Counted from the stretch's first letter, positions 11,942 through 25,448 are shown. The stretch: DNA of 64,000 nucleotides from Monilinia fructicola (GCA_008692225.1 VICG01000012.1:558001-622000), one strand, 5' to 3'. Made by a program: numbers and translations. Notes: generated from the sequence alone by a model not told the origin.

Positions 11942-14900
11942 CTAAATTTTATTTTACAAAGCATTAGGCTTATTAAGAGAGAACTAAATATTAATAATCA
12001 ATATTTCAAAATTTATTACTGAATTTTTTAAATACTAACCTTAATATATTGGGGAGAAACCATGGTTTCACAAAATAAATCTAATATAATATCCTTTAAA
12101 AACACTATATATAATTAACTTTTACAATATTAATTTATAAACTAAGAAGCTAAGCTGATCTATTAAACCAATTAAAATAACCTTAAAATAATAATTTCCA
12201 AATTATACAATATTTAGAATCCAAATCTATTAAAAAACCTTAAAAGGAAATAATAAATTTGAATAAATAAAAGAAAACTTTACAAAAGGGAAAGGGTATA
12301 TAAAAAAAAATAGATAATTAAATAATTAAAAAATTAACTTTATTTTAAATTAATAATGGATAAATTATGTAAGCTTAACCAATAAATAATAATAAAAAAT
12401 TAGTTGAAGAATCAAAATCATTTATTATTTATAATTAATAAATTTTGCAAATACGATTAAGATCTAATTTTAGTTTTAACTAAAAAAATTAAAAGAGATA
12501 TATAATCAATATTAATTTGATTAATATAGAAAATTTAAATAACGATAATAATTTTGAGCAAGTTATAAACAATAAAATAATTGAATATACAAAAATTAAG
12601 ATTATATTATTAATAAAAAATAATATAATAAACTTATTTTTAATATCCAATATATTCTAAAAATCTTAAATTATTATTATTATTTAATATTGTAAAATCA
12701 AAGCTTTGAAAAAACAAGAATGTAATTAAAAAAAAAAGATTATTAATAATAGAAAAATAAATAATAACTTTTTTAATAGCAATATTATTATTTTTCTACT
12801 AAAAAAAAAAAAACTATGTTAATATAGAATTATAATAATATTAAATTATAAACATTTTAATAAAATTATATTTAATAAGATTATTACCCGAAATATTAAG
12901 ATAATTAATAATAGAAGAAAATTTGAATATGCAAGGGAATAGAACTATTTATTCAATTAAGGATTATCTTTAATTAAAAGCTTTTATTTTGTATAATTTA
13001 GGAAAGAGTGGTGACAATATTAGAATATAAATTATGGAAGTAAATGATTATTTTATACTAAAAAAGCATTTATAATAAAACAGTTTAAATAATAATTATT
13101 AAAAACTATTTAATAAAATTAATTAAAAAATGTATTTAAATAATTCGTTTAAATAATAATATAATTAAAATAATAAAATTCTATAATTAGATTTTTTTGA
13201 AAAAATAGTTATTTATTGAGTATAAATTAAAAAACATTGGTTTAGAAATAGATTTAAAGATGGTTTAATATTAAATAAAGGGATAAACAATTAGTTTAAA
13301 AATAAATAAATTATTTTAAAAGCTTATTATAAAATGTAACTTAATATTATAAGGAAAAAGCAGTAATTGCAAACTATAAAATAAAATTAAATTAAAATAT
13401 TTTTAAAAGAATATATTATAATTTAAATAAAAACCTATTAATAATTTATAAAGGATTTAAAATAATCGCTTAAAATATAAAAAACTTTATTAAAGCAAAA
13501 ATAAAATTATTTTTAAAATAAGTAACCTTTAATAAAAAATTTTAATAAAACTTTTTGTTAAACAATTTTAATATAATAAATAATAGTTTATATATATTAA
13601 ATAAAAATCGAAATTTAAGAGAAAAGAGAACAAAATATTTTAAGATATTTTAAAAAGTAAAGAAGAAAATTAAAGTAAATGGAGAATGTTTTTATTGTAA
13701 TAATATAGATTATTAAATTTTTAATTGTATTAAAAAACTAAAGGAATCAAAAAATATTGTTTCTCCCTATTAATAAAAATAATAAAAGTAAGGGAAAGAA
13801 GCTTTTATAATATTAAAATAAATCTAATAAGAGATTAAGGCAAAACTATAATAACTCCCCCAGAAAATAAAATTATTAATAAAAAACAAATAATAACAAA
13901 GGTAAAGCATATATCATCAATAATAACACTATTATTAAAACAAAATATTACTTTAGTTTTATTGTATATAAAATATGAAATAAAAAAATCCATATATGAC
14001 TATCTACAAATTATAGATATAAACTTAATTTTCCAAATAACCATTATTATTTATAATAGTGTTATAAGATTACTAATAAAATTTAAAATTATTATAGATT
14101 TTAAAGTGATTTTAAACTTTATTAACCTTAAATTATTAAAATAAATAAAATATAAACAATTAAATATTTATTATTTTATAATTTAAAATATTAATAAAAC
14201 TATTTTTAAACCTATATTTTTATTAATTATTAAAAAAAATATATATTAATTGTCTATTAATAAAAGAATTAAAATCATTTAAATTTAAAGAGATAAATTT
14301 AAAAGCAAATAAAATTATATTAAGATTATTATAATTATATTAATACAATTTTAGAATAAATTGGAGAATAAAGAAATTAATAAACAATAAAAAAATTATT
14401 AGATTATAAACTATTATGGATATAATAATTTTTTTAAATCTAATATAAAATACAAAAAAAAAAGCAAAATCAATTAAAAATAATGTTCCAATAAATATAG
14501 TAATTGCTTTTTTAATTTTAACCAAAAATTTAAATAAAAATATTATTAAAGCACTATTAAAGCAAATCTTACTATAATATACAAAATATTTCTTGGTTTT
14601 TAATACAGAAAAAGCAAAAAAACTTTCTTTATATAAACCCAGTATTAATTACAAAATTATATTATAAAAAGAAATTATATTATTATTTAGCCTAATATAT
14701 AATTTAGCAGAATATAAATTTTAGATTTTTTAAAGAATATATCGATAAAATAATATTAATTAGATTTATATAATTATTCAAATTTGAAGTAAAAGTGTTA
14801 ATCCTATTTATTACTAAAAAAAAATTATTAAAATTAAAATTATATATGGATTATAAAAAATTAAACAAAATTACTATTTTAAACAAATACTTAATCCTAT

Positions 14901-17699
14901 TAATCTTGGAAATCTTTAATAAATTAGAAAAAGCAAAAATTTTTATCAAATTTGATTTATAAAGTGTGTATAATTTAATATATATTATTAAAAAATAAGA
15001 ATAAATAATAATGTTTAAAAACTATTTTGAATTATTTAAATATTTGGTAATATTTTTGGTTTATATAACATTTTAATTATATTTCAAATATATATAAATA
15101 AATGTTTTAAAGAATTTGTAAATAAAATAATAATTGTATATTTAAACGATATTTTAATATATTTTATAAATTTAATAAAATATAAGAATTATGTTGAATA
15201 AGTATTAAAAAGATTATTAAAATAAAAATTGTTTTGTAAATTAAAAAAATATTTTTTCGAAGTTATTAAAATAGAATTTCTGGGTTATATAGTTTTTGAC
15301 CAAGGTATTGTTATAGATTTGATCAGGGTGAATTTGATAACAAAATGGTTTTTATTAAAGAATATAAAAGAGATATTATTATTTTTAGAATTTTGTAACT
15401 TTTATTAAAAATTTATAGAGAAGGGTATAATATTATAATATTATTAATGATATAATAAATAAAAGAAGGAATAAAATTTTATTGAATAAAAGAATGTAAA
15501 TTAGTTTTTAATAAGTTAAAAAAAGCGTTTACAAAAATACTATTATTAAACTATTTTTTATTAATATTATTATATTTCTTAGAAATAAATGTTTTAATTA
15601 AAGCGATTTATAGTATATTATTGCAATGATAAGATGATATATATAAATATCCAATTGTATTTTATTTGAAAAAACTAATATTAACAAAAGTGAATTATAT
15701 TATATTTAATTAAAAACTATTAGTTATAATGGATTTAATTAAACATTAGAAATATTTTTTGGAAGGTATTTAATATTAAATTATAATTATTTCTGATTAC
15801 AATAATTTAAAACATTTTATTATTTTTTAATTATTAATTAGAAGATAAGTAAGATAGATAATAATACTAGTAATCATCAATTTTATAATTATTTATAAAT
15901 TAGGTAAAAGAAATCCAGCGGATGGATTATCTTAAAGAATTAATTATTAATATAAGAATATTGTATCGGTATTATTATTAAAATTGTAAGATCAAATATT
16001 AAAATTATTTTTGTTAATAGAAGATTATGAAAATGTATTGTATAAAATTATAATAATAGTATTAAAGTTATTTAAAGAAGGTAAAAGATATTTATTAGAT
16101 AAATTAGAAGAAATGAATAAAGTTCGATACAATTTAGATTATTTAAAAGTATTATTAGTTATATAGAATAATTTGTGTATTTTTGAGAATATTAAAAGGT
16201 TTTATGGTATTAGGAAGGATTAATATCAGAAATAAGAAAGATTTAAAGCGAATATTTAAATTCGAAAGAGTTAGAATGTATAATGTATAATAGACTATAA
16301 TATTATAATAGTATACGATTGTATATATTATTAAACAAAAACTTGTAGAAGTTGTTGTTATAGGAATTCTATGATTTTTTAATAGTTGAACATTTTGGAT
16401 AAATGGTAATTATAGAATTTATAAAAAGAGTTTTATATTAAAAAGAAATGAATGTAGATGTTAAAGATTATATAAGATTTTGCTTAATTTGCTAACGTTA
16501 CAAAAACTTTTAAAAAAAAAAGTTTAGTAAATTATTATTAATATTGATTTTAAATAGATTATAAGAAGATATAATGTTCAATTTGATAATAAATCTTTTT
16601 ATATTGCAATTAAAAGCAAATTTTAGCAATGGAATTAGCAGAAAAAATAAATTGCTTTACTCTATATATAATTTAATTCTAGTAATAACCTATAGGATAA
16701 CAAAAGAAGGGAGATTTATATTATATCACAAGGATATAATTAATATATAATTCGTTTATTTATTCCTAAGAGAGATATTTACAAAATATAAAATACTAAA
16801 TTCAATTATTATAAATAAAACTAATTTATTTATCAATATATTTTAAAAAGTATTTATAATCTACTTAAAAACCTATAGAAAAATATCAATTGTTTTTCAT
16901 TTATAAACTAATAAATTAATTGAAAGATTAAATTAGTTATTAAAAGCTTTCTTAAGGATATTTATAAATTATAAACAAAATAATTAATCGGATTTATTAT
17001 ATTTCGCCAAATTTATGTATAATTTAATATTATTAAGTACTATAAAACTATCTTTGTTTAAAGTAAATAGAAAAATTGTACCACTATTACATATTAAGAT
17101 AAATGTATAACATAAATTAGAAAATGTTATATAATTGATAAAACGTTTTAAAATTTTATATACCAATTTATTAAACAATTTGATATATTATCAAAATACT
17201 TAAGTAAAATATTATAATCAAAAATATAAACTTTGAACGTTTAATGCTGGAGATATAATTTAATTATCTTATAGAAACCTTTTTACTAACAAAGAATATA
17301 TTAAACTAAAATTAAAGAAATTAGGATTATTCAAAATATTAAAACAAGTAAAATTATAAAGTTACAAATTGAAACTTTTGATAAAGTTTAAATACTATAA
17401 TGTTTTTTATATTAACTTATTAAACCTTCATTGAATAATTTTAAAAATAAATAAATCAAATAATATCGTAGAATTATTAAAATTAAAACTAATAAAAAAC
17501 AAAACTTACAACAATAATATCCTAAAATGGAAAATAGAAAAAATACTTAATTTAAAAGTAAAAGATCGCTAGAAAAAATTTAAATATCTTGTATACTAAA
17601 AAAGCTATTTTAAAAAAAAAAATACCTGGTAGAAATCAGAAAATCTGGAAAATATATAGAAAATAATTAAGATATTTTATAAAACTTATTTATTTGTAA

Positions 17700-20248
17700 T
17701 AAAAGCATTAAAAAAAGCTTTAGATTAAAATAAATAAAAACGATTTTTTTAAATAAGAAATTGCTATTTATATGATTAGAGAAGTATAAGATTAACTTTT
17801 TTAACAAATAATTTTGGTATTTGTATTAATTAATAACCCATTTTGGAGCAATACAAGAAAATAATGAAAATTACTTCTAAATTTATTAAAGATTATAGTT
17901 AATAACATTATAGTTTAATATAAATAATAATTATAAATTGATAAATTGAAAAATAATAGTTTAAAATTAAAATTGTAAAGACTATTAAAGAAATCTTTAT
18001 AAAATTAACAATTAACAATTAACTAATTGGAATAAAATCGCGATTCTATTTCATTTTTAACAAAAAAAAAGGAATAATAAACTCAAATTAATGACTAAAT
18101 AAAGTAATTATATTATTATTATAACTCAATTTATTCACTAAGTAGAAACTTCAATATTATTACCAATCGATTGTAAACCTCAGCTTTTAAAATTCTATTC
18201 TTTTTAATTTTATAATAATAATAATTTTTATACTATTATTATTATTCTTTAATTAATAAAAAAAATAATAATGGTAACGAATTTAAACAATTTGGAAATA
18301 ATATTCAATATTAATAATAAATTATCAAAATTATAATACTTTTAACTTTTAATAAACATTTAAAACAATATTAACAAAAAAACAAAGCAAAACCTAAATA
18401 TAAATAACAAAAACAATTATAAGGTTTTATTAAATTAATTGAAAAAGTATATTAAATTAAAAAAGAAAATATTTTATAATTAATATAAAAAAACAATGGG
18501 CAAAAAAAGTTATAGTAAAAGACTATAAAACAAGCTAATAAAACCTAATTATTATTAAAATTAATAATTTAATTAAAAAAAAGTGTAAGAATTAATATTA
18601 TTTAGTTTATTGATAAGTAAGAAAGTATTTACAAAAAAACAGTTTATTTAAAAAGAATAATAAAAAAAAAACCAAAATAGTTCCTCAATTAAATATTGAA
18701 GAGAGAGAAAACAAAAAAAGATAAGAAAAAAATCAATTGTGGAAAAAATTAACAATTAATATCAATAGTAAAACAAATAAGCTTTATACGATAAAATCAC
18801 TAAAAAGAAAAATAAACAAAACATTACCAAAAGGCTTAGAAAAAAGCTTATTAAAATCTGGTTCTAATGAAAAAAGAATTATTAATAATGGTATCGAAAT
18901 AAAAAAAGTGAATAATATAGGCATACAAGATAATAAATTTGGTAGATATATTTTGCGAAATATAGAAAAAATAACCATAATCGATATAATAAATTTAAAA
19001 AAAAGGTGTTAACAACTTATTTGAATTGGTACAAAATATATAGGAATATAAGTCAAAAAAAATTTTTAGCCGAAATTTTTACTAATTATTAAAATTCTGT
19101 AATTAATTTTGGAAATAAACTTTAACTTTTAAAGCAAAAAAGTTAATAAAATAATAATAAAATGTAGTAAATTTAAAAAAGATTATTATACGATTTTGGA
19201 AAAAAAAAAGGGCTAAAGCGATAGGTAAATACCCATTTGCAATAGATTTTAAATCTAGATTGGATTATCATTGCATTAAAGCATTAATATTTATAAAAAT
19301 TAAATTAGAAACATTAGGCCTAATTATAAATTTTATAACAAAAAATACTTTTAATTTTATTAAAATAATAATATATAATTAAATGAAAATAGCATTTATA
19401 TAAATTAATTTAAAGCAACTTTATAGAATTATAATAAAAAGTTTCAAATTAAATATAATTAAATCAATTAATTAAATAATTATTTAATTAATAAAAAAAA
19501 GATTATACCAATAGTATATAATATAATTACTAATATTATTTGATAAATAAGTAAATTACCATATTTTACTTACAAAAAAAAAATTTAAATCATTACTATT
19601 AATAAAAACTTGTAAACAAATGTTTAATTTAGTTGTAAAATTAGATATAATGAATGCTTTAGTAATGAGTATTCCAAAAAATATTATTTATACAAATAGG
19701 ATCGATTCTTTAAAAAGATTATATTCTATTAATGATATAGTTAGTTATAATAAAAAACTAAAAATTATTAGATTTATAATGCTTAGAAAACAAATTAATA
19801 AAAAAGAATCAATAAAGAAGGCCAATGTTAAGGAAATAAGGGTAAAGGATTACAAGTTTAGCAAAGAAGCTGTTAAAAATAAAAAGGCTAGTAAAAAAGA
19901 TATTTAAAAAAAATATCAATAAAAATAAAAGTAATATAAACTTGGATAACTTTAAAAACTTTGATAAAGAATAAAAAAATAAGTAAAAAATATCTATAAT
20001 AATACTAAAAAAGAATTATTTATATATATAAAAGGAAATTAATATATATTTTATAAAATGAAAAAAAATTATGAATTAAAGATTATTTGTACTATTACGA
20101 TTTGATAAGAATTAGTTTGTTATTCGAGGATTCTTTATTTTTACTAAAACAGTTACTTATTTTCATAAATAGATTAATTATTCATATCAAATAGTATTCA
20201 TAATTTACATACTTAATTAATTAGTTGATCACCGAAGCATTGATTATA
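17700..20248 (+). other. Third, unassigned region of the chromovirus
   Basis: Lies between the chromodomain-bearing integrase end and the polypurine tract. It keeps the A-rich plus-strand skew of the rest of the element, and two lysine-rich frames remain open (18737-19012, 91 codons; 19620-19907, 95 codons). I recognise no domain. It could be an accessory ORF, a captured host sequence or a nested insertion. Confidence 0.5.
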
Positions 20249-20261
20249 AAAAGGGGGATAG

Positions 20262-20417
20262 TATCAAAATCAACACATAATGCCAAACATCACATACCCA
20301 CGCTAATCCTATAAAAAGAATGGAATCCTTCGGATCCCATTCCTTTCCCCTTTCATAGAATTCTACTTACGTTACCGTCCCTCTCTTGGCCCCTAGTTTC
20401 TGTCTCACTGCATGATA
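20262..20417 (+). repeat. 3' LTR of the chromovirus
   Basis: Aligns over its whole length with 11787-11941. Differences are mostly C/T and G/A, including the first dinucleotide (TATC here, TGTC in the 5' copy). This copy keeps more C in its 3' half. Confidence 0.85.
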
Positions 20418-20820
20418 ATATTAGAATAGAGTAAATTATTTAATTTAATTATAATCCTATAATTAGTATTATAACTTTATAATTTAGAGTATTTTTAGAG
20501 TATCTTTAAATTAATCTAAGAATCTTTAGGGTTTAATTTAAATAAAGAAATTCCTTTAATAAAATTAGTTTAATAATGTTTAGGTTTAGTTAATAAAGCT
20601 TTTTAATTTTAAAAGATGAATAATTTTATAATAAAATACGAGGAAAGAAAGGGGTTAGTTAAAATAAGGTAGTTATTTATAAGAAAAAAAAGAAAAGAAT
20701 TAAAGATCCTTTTCTTTTAAATATTAGCTCGGATGGTTATATAACCCTTGTCTAAGGGTTGCTTCCTAACATTTAGTCTTATATATATACTAGCTTAAGT
20801 ATTATTAATATATATATGTG
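20418..20820. other. AT-rich spacer
   Basis: No element ends or coding frames were recognised between the chromovirus and the solo LTR. One short less AT-rich patch lies at about 20730-20770. Confidence 0.5.
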
Positions 20821-20980
20821 TGACGAATATCACGTGACTTAGACACGTAATATCTCATCACGCTAAGCGATACTATACATATAAGAGATCTCTAAATCCT
20901 TTAGAGATCTTTTCCTTCTTTAGCTTTCTTATTTTAATTAATTGACCTTTATTGATTCGCTCTAATATATAATCGTAATA
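20821..20980 (+). repeat. Solo LTR of the 5017-9631 gypsy family
   Basis: Reads TGACGAATATCACGTG at the left and AATCGTAATA at the right, the reverse complement of the copies at 5017 and 9469. The shared core ATCTCATCACGCTAAGCGAT is intact. No partner LTR or internal domain was found nearby, so it is a solo LTR or a fragment. Confidence 0.75.
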
Positions 20981-23100
20981 GTATAGAATTTATATATAAA
21001 TCTAAAATTAGAATTTTAATTTTTTATAATCTTTTATTACTCTTTATAAAAAAATCGTAAAAATTTAAGATTTTTAGAATGTATTAATTAATATATATTA
21101 ATTTATTATTAAAAATCTTAATTAGTTATATTAATTATTTAAGAAGTTATTAATACGTTAAAATGGCCGTTTTTAGTGTGAAATGCTGGCTAAATGGGGG
21201 GGGTGGCGAGAAGTAGAATAGGCGACTTTAATATTATATCTAAAAACTATTAACTTTTAAATAAACTTTTTAAAATTTTTACACTTTTATATATTATTAA
21301 TAATATACTTTAATCTTTTAAGTTTCTTCGATACAATTTTAAACAATATCTTAAAGTAAATCTTTAGTTTAATATACTGATTTTCAAGTGGGGTTACGGA
21401 AGTGGGTGTTTGTATTGACACTGGCTCCGCAATATATATATATATAGTTTATGGTAGTAAAAAGCTTAATACCGGAGGTTATGGTTCGTTTCTTAAGTAC
21501 TTATGTGTACCTGAGAAACTGAAAGTCTTAACGACTTGCTACCAATTGATACGATTTAATATGAGAAAAGAAGACAACGTTATTATTATGCTATAAGCTA
21601 AAGCTATATACTAGTTGCTGACTAATTATACGTTAGTTGTGTTGCGTGACTGATGGTTACGCCCTATGTCCATGGTGTGACCATCGTGGCGTAACAATTA
21701 ACTTTAAATTTTATATATATAATATTTAAAATCTTATTTATATATTATAATTTAATTTTATCTTATAAACACTAATCAAATTAAAAAGTAATAATATATA
21801 AAGTAAATAATTTATTAATAATATTAATAGATTCTGCTTTTATTTAAATAATAAAAAAAATATTATAATGAATAATTTTATTATTAATAATCTTTATAAA
21901 TAGTTTTGATTTATTATTAGAATTAAAATAACTTAAATTTTATAAACAAAATTAAATAAATCCATTAATTATAATATATAAAAATAATCTTTAAATAGTA
22001 GTAAAAAAACCTATTAAAATTAATTTACTATAAAATTAATAATATTAACTATATTTATATTTTTAATATTTAATATAAATATAAATAAAAATATTAATAA
22101 TAAAAAAGATTAATTTAGTACTTGAAAAAATTAAAGTTTATATAAATAAATATAGATTATTTAGAGAATTTTATAAGCTCTTATATAAATTCTATAAATC
22201 TAATATAATTATTCTATTAATTAATAAAGATTTATAATATAAAAGTAATATTGATTAATATAGTAGATATATATTTAGATATTAAGGAAAATATAAATAG
22301 TTTATTTACTTTATTGTAATTATTAAAAATTTAAATAATAATTTTAATTTAATTTATTAATAATCTATTTTTAATTTTAAGTTTTTAAATAAGGAAAAAA
22401 TTAATAAATTGTATTTTCTTAAAAATTTAAAGTTAAAGTTAATTATAAAATAATACTTTAAATATAATAATACTATTTATACTATATTAAAACGTAATAA
22501 AATTTTATAAATAAAAATAATAAAAAAAGCTTAAAAAAAATAATTAATATATAAAACAAAAATTAAAAAAAAGATTTGATTAAATAAATTATATCTATTT
22601 CTAATATTAATATATAGCTAATAATAATAGATAACAAAAAAAAGCTTTATCATTATTTATAATTATAATTAAAATAAATTAAGATAAGGATTTGTAAAAG
22701 TAAGTAAAGTCTATTTTATAGGCTTTGCTTACTTAAGCTAAATTAAGCTAATCTAAAATAAGCTAGGCGAATTAGGCTAGTATAGTTATATATAACTATA
22801 AGATTAATAATACACTATAATAATATACTTAATAAACATAATAGCTTTTAAAAAAGCTTAATAAACATTAAAGCCTTTTTCTAATTATCTAATCAAATTC
22901 ATTTTTTTCCTTTTAAAATATCTTTAATATTTACTTAAAATATTCTTAATCCCTATTTAAAATATTATTGAACTTTATCTAAAATAGTTTAAATATCTAC
23001 TTTAAAATACACTAATATATACAAGTATATATTTGATTTAAGTAATATTACATATTATAACGAAATTGACAAATATACATTATAAAAAAGTATTATAGAT
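20981..23100. other. AT-rich transposon debris with one less AT-rich island
   Basis: Mostly unassignable A/T sequence. The part at about 21720-23000 may be an internal piece of another retroelement, but I could not place a motif. Confidence 0.5.
21385..21702 (-). repeat. Possible solo LTR of a third family
   Basis: A 320-bp island of near-normal composition. On the minus strand it starts TGTTACGCCACG at 21702 and has CCGTAACCCCA near the other end, roughly inverted ends of LTR type. A 64-codon open frame inside has no known domain. Assignment is tentative. Confidence 0.35.
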
Positions 23101-24260
23101 AATAACCTATTACGGAGGACGAGTCATACGAGAGCATACGGGGATTACTAATAGAAGCAAGCATAAAATATAGTATATAGTATATTGAGTAAACTATCGA
23201 ATTTGCTTTTATTATAAAGTAATAGGAGGAGTATATATAATTAAAAGAGCAATGTGTAACCTTCGATCTAAAAGCACAAAGTGCTTTATATATTCGAGAT
23301 CAGTATTGTAGGATCGGAATAGACCAAAGGTCTATTTTCCATTAATGATATGGTAGGATCACATGATCACTTTTGCGTGACACAACCCTAATAACAACAG
23401 CAACTACCTAACTACCTAAACTAAAAACATCCATATTCACACACCCTAAACCATCCCCATCCCCTCGCACCACCCCCTCGAAAACTCCAATTCGATCCAA
23501 TCCAGAACCCTTCTCCAATCCAACCCCTCCAGTAAACCATCTGCAGCAAAACGGAGTCAAAACCTGACAACACGATAATACAGCATAGCATAGCATAGCA
23601 TAGCATAGCATAGCATAGCATAAAAGAAACAACCATCGCTTTACTTTAATGTCAGCATTTAGAGCTACAGGATGGGATAGGATAGGATAGGATAGGATAG
23701 GATGAATTGATCGACCCACCCCAAGACCCCCTCCCCTCGCCTAGCCTAGCCTCGCCTCCGCGTAACTTTTTTCGAATCGATCGATTGATTAATTAGTTCC
23801 GGGTTCCTGTACTGTAGTGAACCGCATCTGCATTTTACTGTCCTGTGCTGTACAGAAAGTACAGTACAGTAGAAATTTGTGCAGTTAGTTAATTGTATTT
23901 GATTGGGAGGAGGAAATCGTTTGGAAGAAACGAATGGATGGATGGATGAATGGGAAAAAATCATAGATAGCCCTGGCGATACGAGTAAATATATGAGCGA
24001 GTATACAGAGTGAATAAATAAATTCCACATCCACATCCACACCCACACCCAATCAACCACTCAATCGTTCTCGCACCCTCCTCCCACTCTCAAGACGTGG
24101 CATGCGGAGAAGCGAGCGCGCGGGCTCTTTTCATACTATACTCCGTAGGTAGGTACAGTACTGTACTGACAGTACTTGGCGTGCCTCGTGAGAGTATTTC
24201 AAGTCAATGCCAGGCTAATTAAGAGAAGAATGGAGCGCAAAACGAGAAACGCATTGATGG
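23101..24260. other. Spacer with pentanucleotide repeats, no gene recognised
   Basis: Normal composition returns gradually at 23101-23400. It contains ATAGC repeats (23580-23625) and GGATA repeats (23670-23702). Open frames are repeat-derived. Confidence 0.6.
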
Positions 24261-24268
24261 ATTCGAAG

Positions 24269-24466
24269 TAGGGTTGTTATTTATATATTGATATACTGTA
24301 ACATATATCAATCACCTCAATATAATATATAATATTGGTTAAGGCAAATATATATATACATATATTTGTAGGTTTGCTTGGTATAATATTTTTATAACGC
24401 TTAAAAAGCGTTATAATATAAAAAATATATATTCGTCAGCTAAAATATATAAATTATACAACCCTA
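24269..24466 (+). mobile_element. hAT-type MITE (198 bp) with 8-bp target duplication
   Basis: Ends are TAGGGTTGT...ACAACCCTA, with inverted similarity running on into TTATATAT. The flanking 8-mers ATTCGAAG (24261-24268 and 24467-24474) are identical. An 8-bp duplication and a TAGGG-type terminus are hallmarks of the hAT superfamily. No transposase is present, so movement would need a transposase supplied elsewhere. The host sequence exists uninterrupted at 9779-9925. Confidence 0.85.
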
Positions 24467-24474
24467 ATTCGAAG

Positions 24475-25448
24475 AAGCCACCTTGGAAAGATATATAGTC
24501 ACGTGATTCGTAGACCTGTATTATAATTAGAGGTTCAAAATTGGAAAGCTTCAACTTTAAGACCCTTCGTGATTGGTTATGAGTATTCCGCGAAAATTCT
24601 ACTTGGTGTTGTTTTTAGATTAGAAGGTTCCACGGGCCAACTGAACACACTGGCCAACTGACCAGTCTAACCTAATTGGGTCACCGCTTTTCAATTGTAA
24701 TTCTCAATTTCTATTATTATTGTACTATTATATTTAATATCAAATTAAAATATAATAATTATTTCTATTAGATAATTTTATATTAATCTATATACTAATT
24801 AATAGATTTTATTAATTTTTATAAGTATATTTTATAAACTATATTAGTAATTTTAATTTAAAATTAATAATTCTTTTTCTTAAATAAAATATATATAAGT
24901 ATATATACTTATTTTATTTTTTAAATAATAATAAGAATTCTTTTAAGAATTTCTTATATATTTATCTATAATAAATCAATTTTTTAATTAAGAATAAAAA
25001 TAAAACTAGAAAATATTTCTATTTATATAAATATAGAAAAGTTTAAAAGTGATAGGAAATATATATCGTAATAAAAGCTAATCTTTATTAAACTAATTAA
25101 TACTATTTACTTATAGTTAATATTATTTTAATCGCTTTTATTAATAACGTTAATAACGCTAGCAATATTATTCTTATTAATACGCTAAGGGTATCGGCTC
25201 TATCACCGACTCCTATATCGATCGTTACAAAAAGCTTTAAATTATATACAATACTTAATAAACATAAAACCTTATAAATAATCTTTTTTTAATATTATAT
25301 ACTTAATTATATTCTAACTTTTATAATATAATAATTTTAATAATAAACTTAACAATTCTTTATATAATATAAATACTAAGGATTGTTGATAATATTATAT
25401 ATTCGAAGAATCATATAAAGAATTGCAAAAACTATTTTTGCAACTATA
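24475..25448. other. Dispersed repeat, then AT-rich block
   Basis: 24475-24610 completes the repeat interrupted by the MITE. 24620-24690 holds GGCCAACTGA-type repeats. The rest is AT-rich and includes a fragment (25040-25230) shared with 30495-30690. Confidence 0.55.
25040..25230 (-). repeat. LTR-like fragment, copy 1
   Basis: Aligns with 30495-30690 through AAAGCTAATCT, TTAAACT, TACTTATAG and AACGCTA blocks. On the minus strand the two copies begin TGTAACGATC and TGTCACGACC, so an LTR start is plausible. This copy is the more RIP-altered one. Confidence 0.55.

Larger units (their letters stand above)
11787..20417 (+). mobile_element. RIP-degraded Ty3/gypsy chromovirus, complete between LTRs
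   Basis: A 155-156 bp LTR pair bounds an 8.6-kb element flanked by ATATT on both sides (11782-11786 and 20418-20422), a 5-bp target duplication. A purine tract (about 20249-20261, AAAAAGGGGGATAG) sits just before the 3' LTR. The plus-strand interior keeps gypsy order despite many stops: a CCHC-type zinc knuckle (13687-13728, His position reads Tyr), protease region (about 14088-14130), reverse transcriptase from about 14840 with YLNDILIY at 15139-15162, integrase zinc-binding Cys pair (16481-16492), and a chromodomain with W...NTW...ENL spacing (17525-17680). About 2.5 kb with no known domain follows before the 3' LTR. Non-functional. Confidence 0.85.

Noticed and set aside
18784..18978. 64-codon minus-strand hydrophobic frame inside the chromovirus
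   Set aside because: It is antisense to the Lys-rich plus-strand frame; AT-rich DNA gives Phe/Ile/Leu-rich antisense frames by default.
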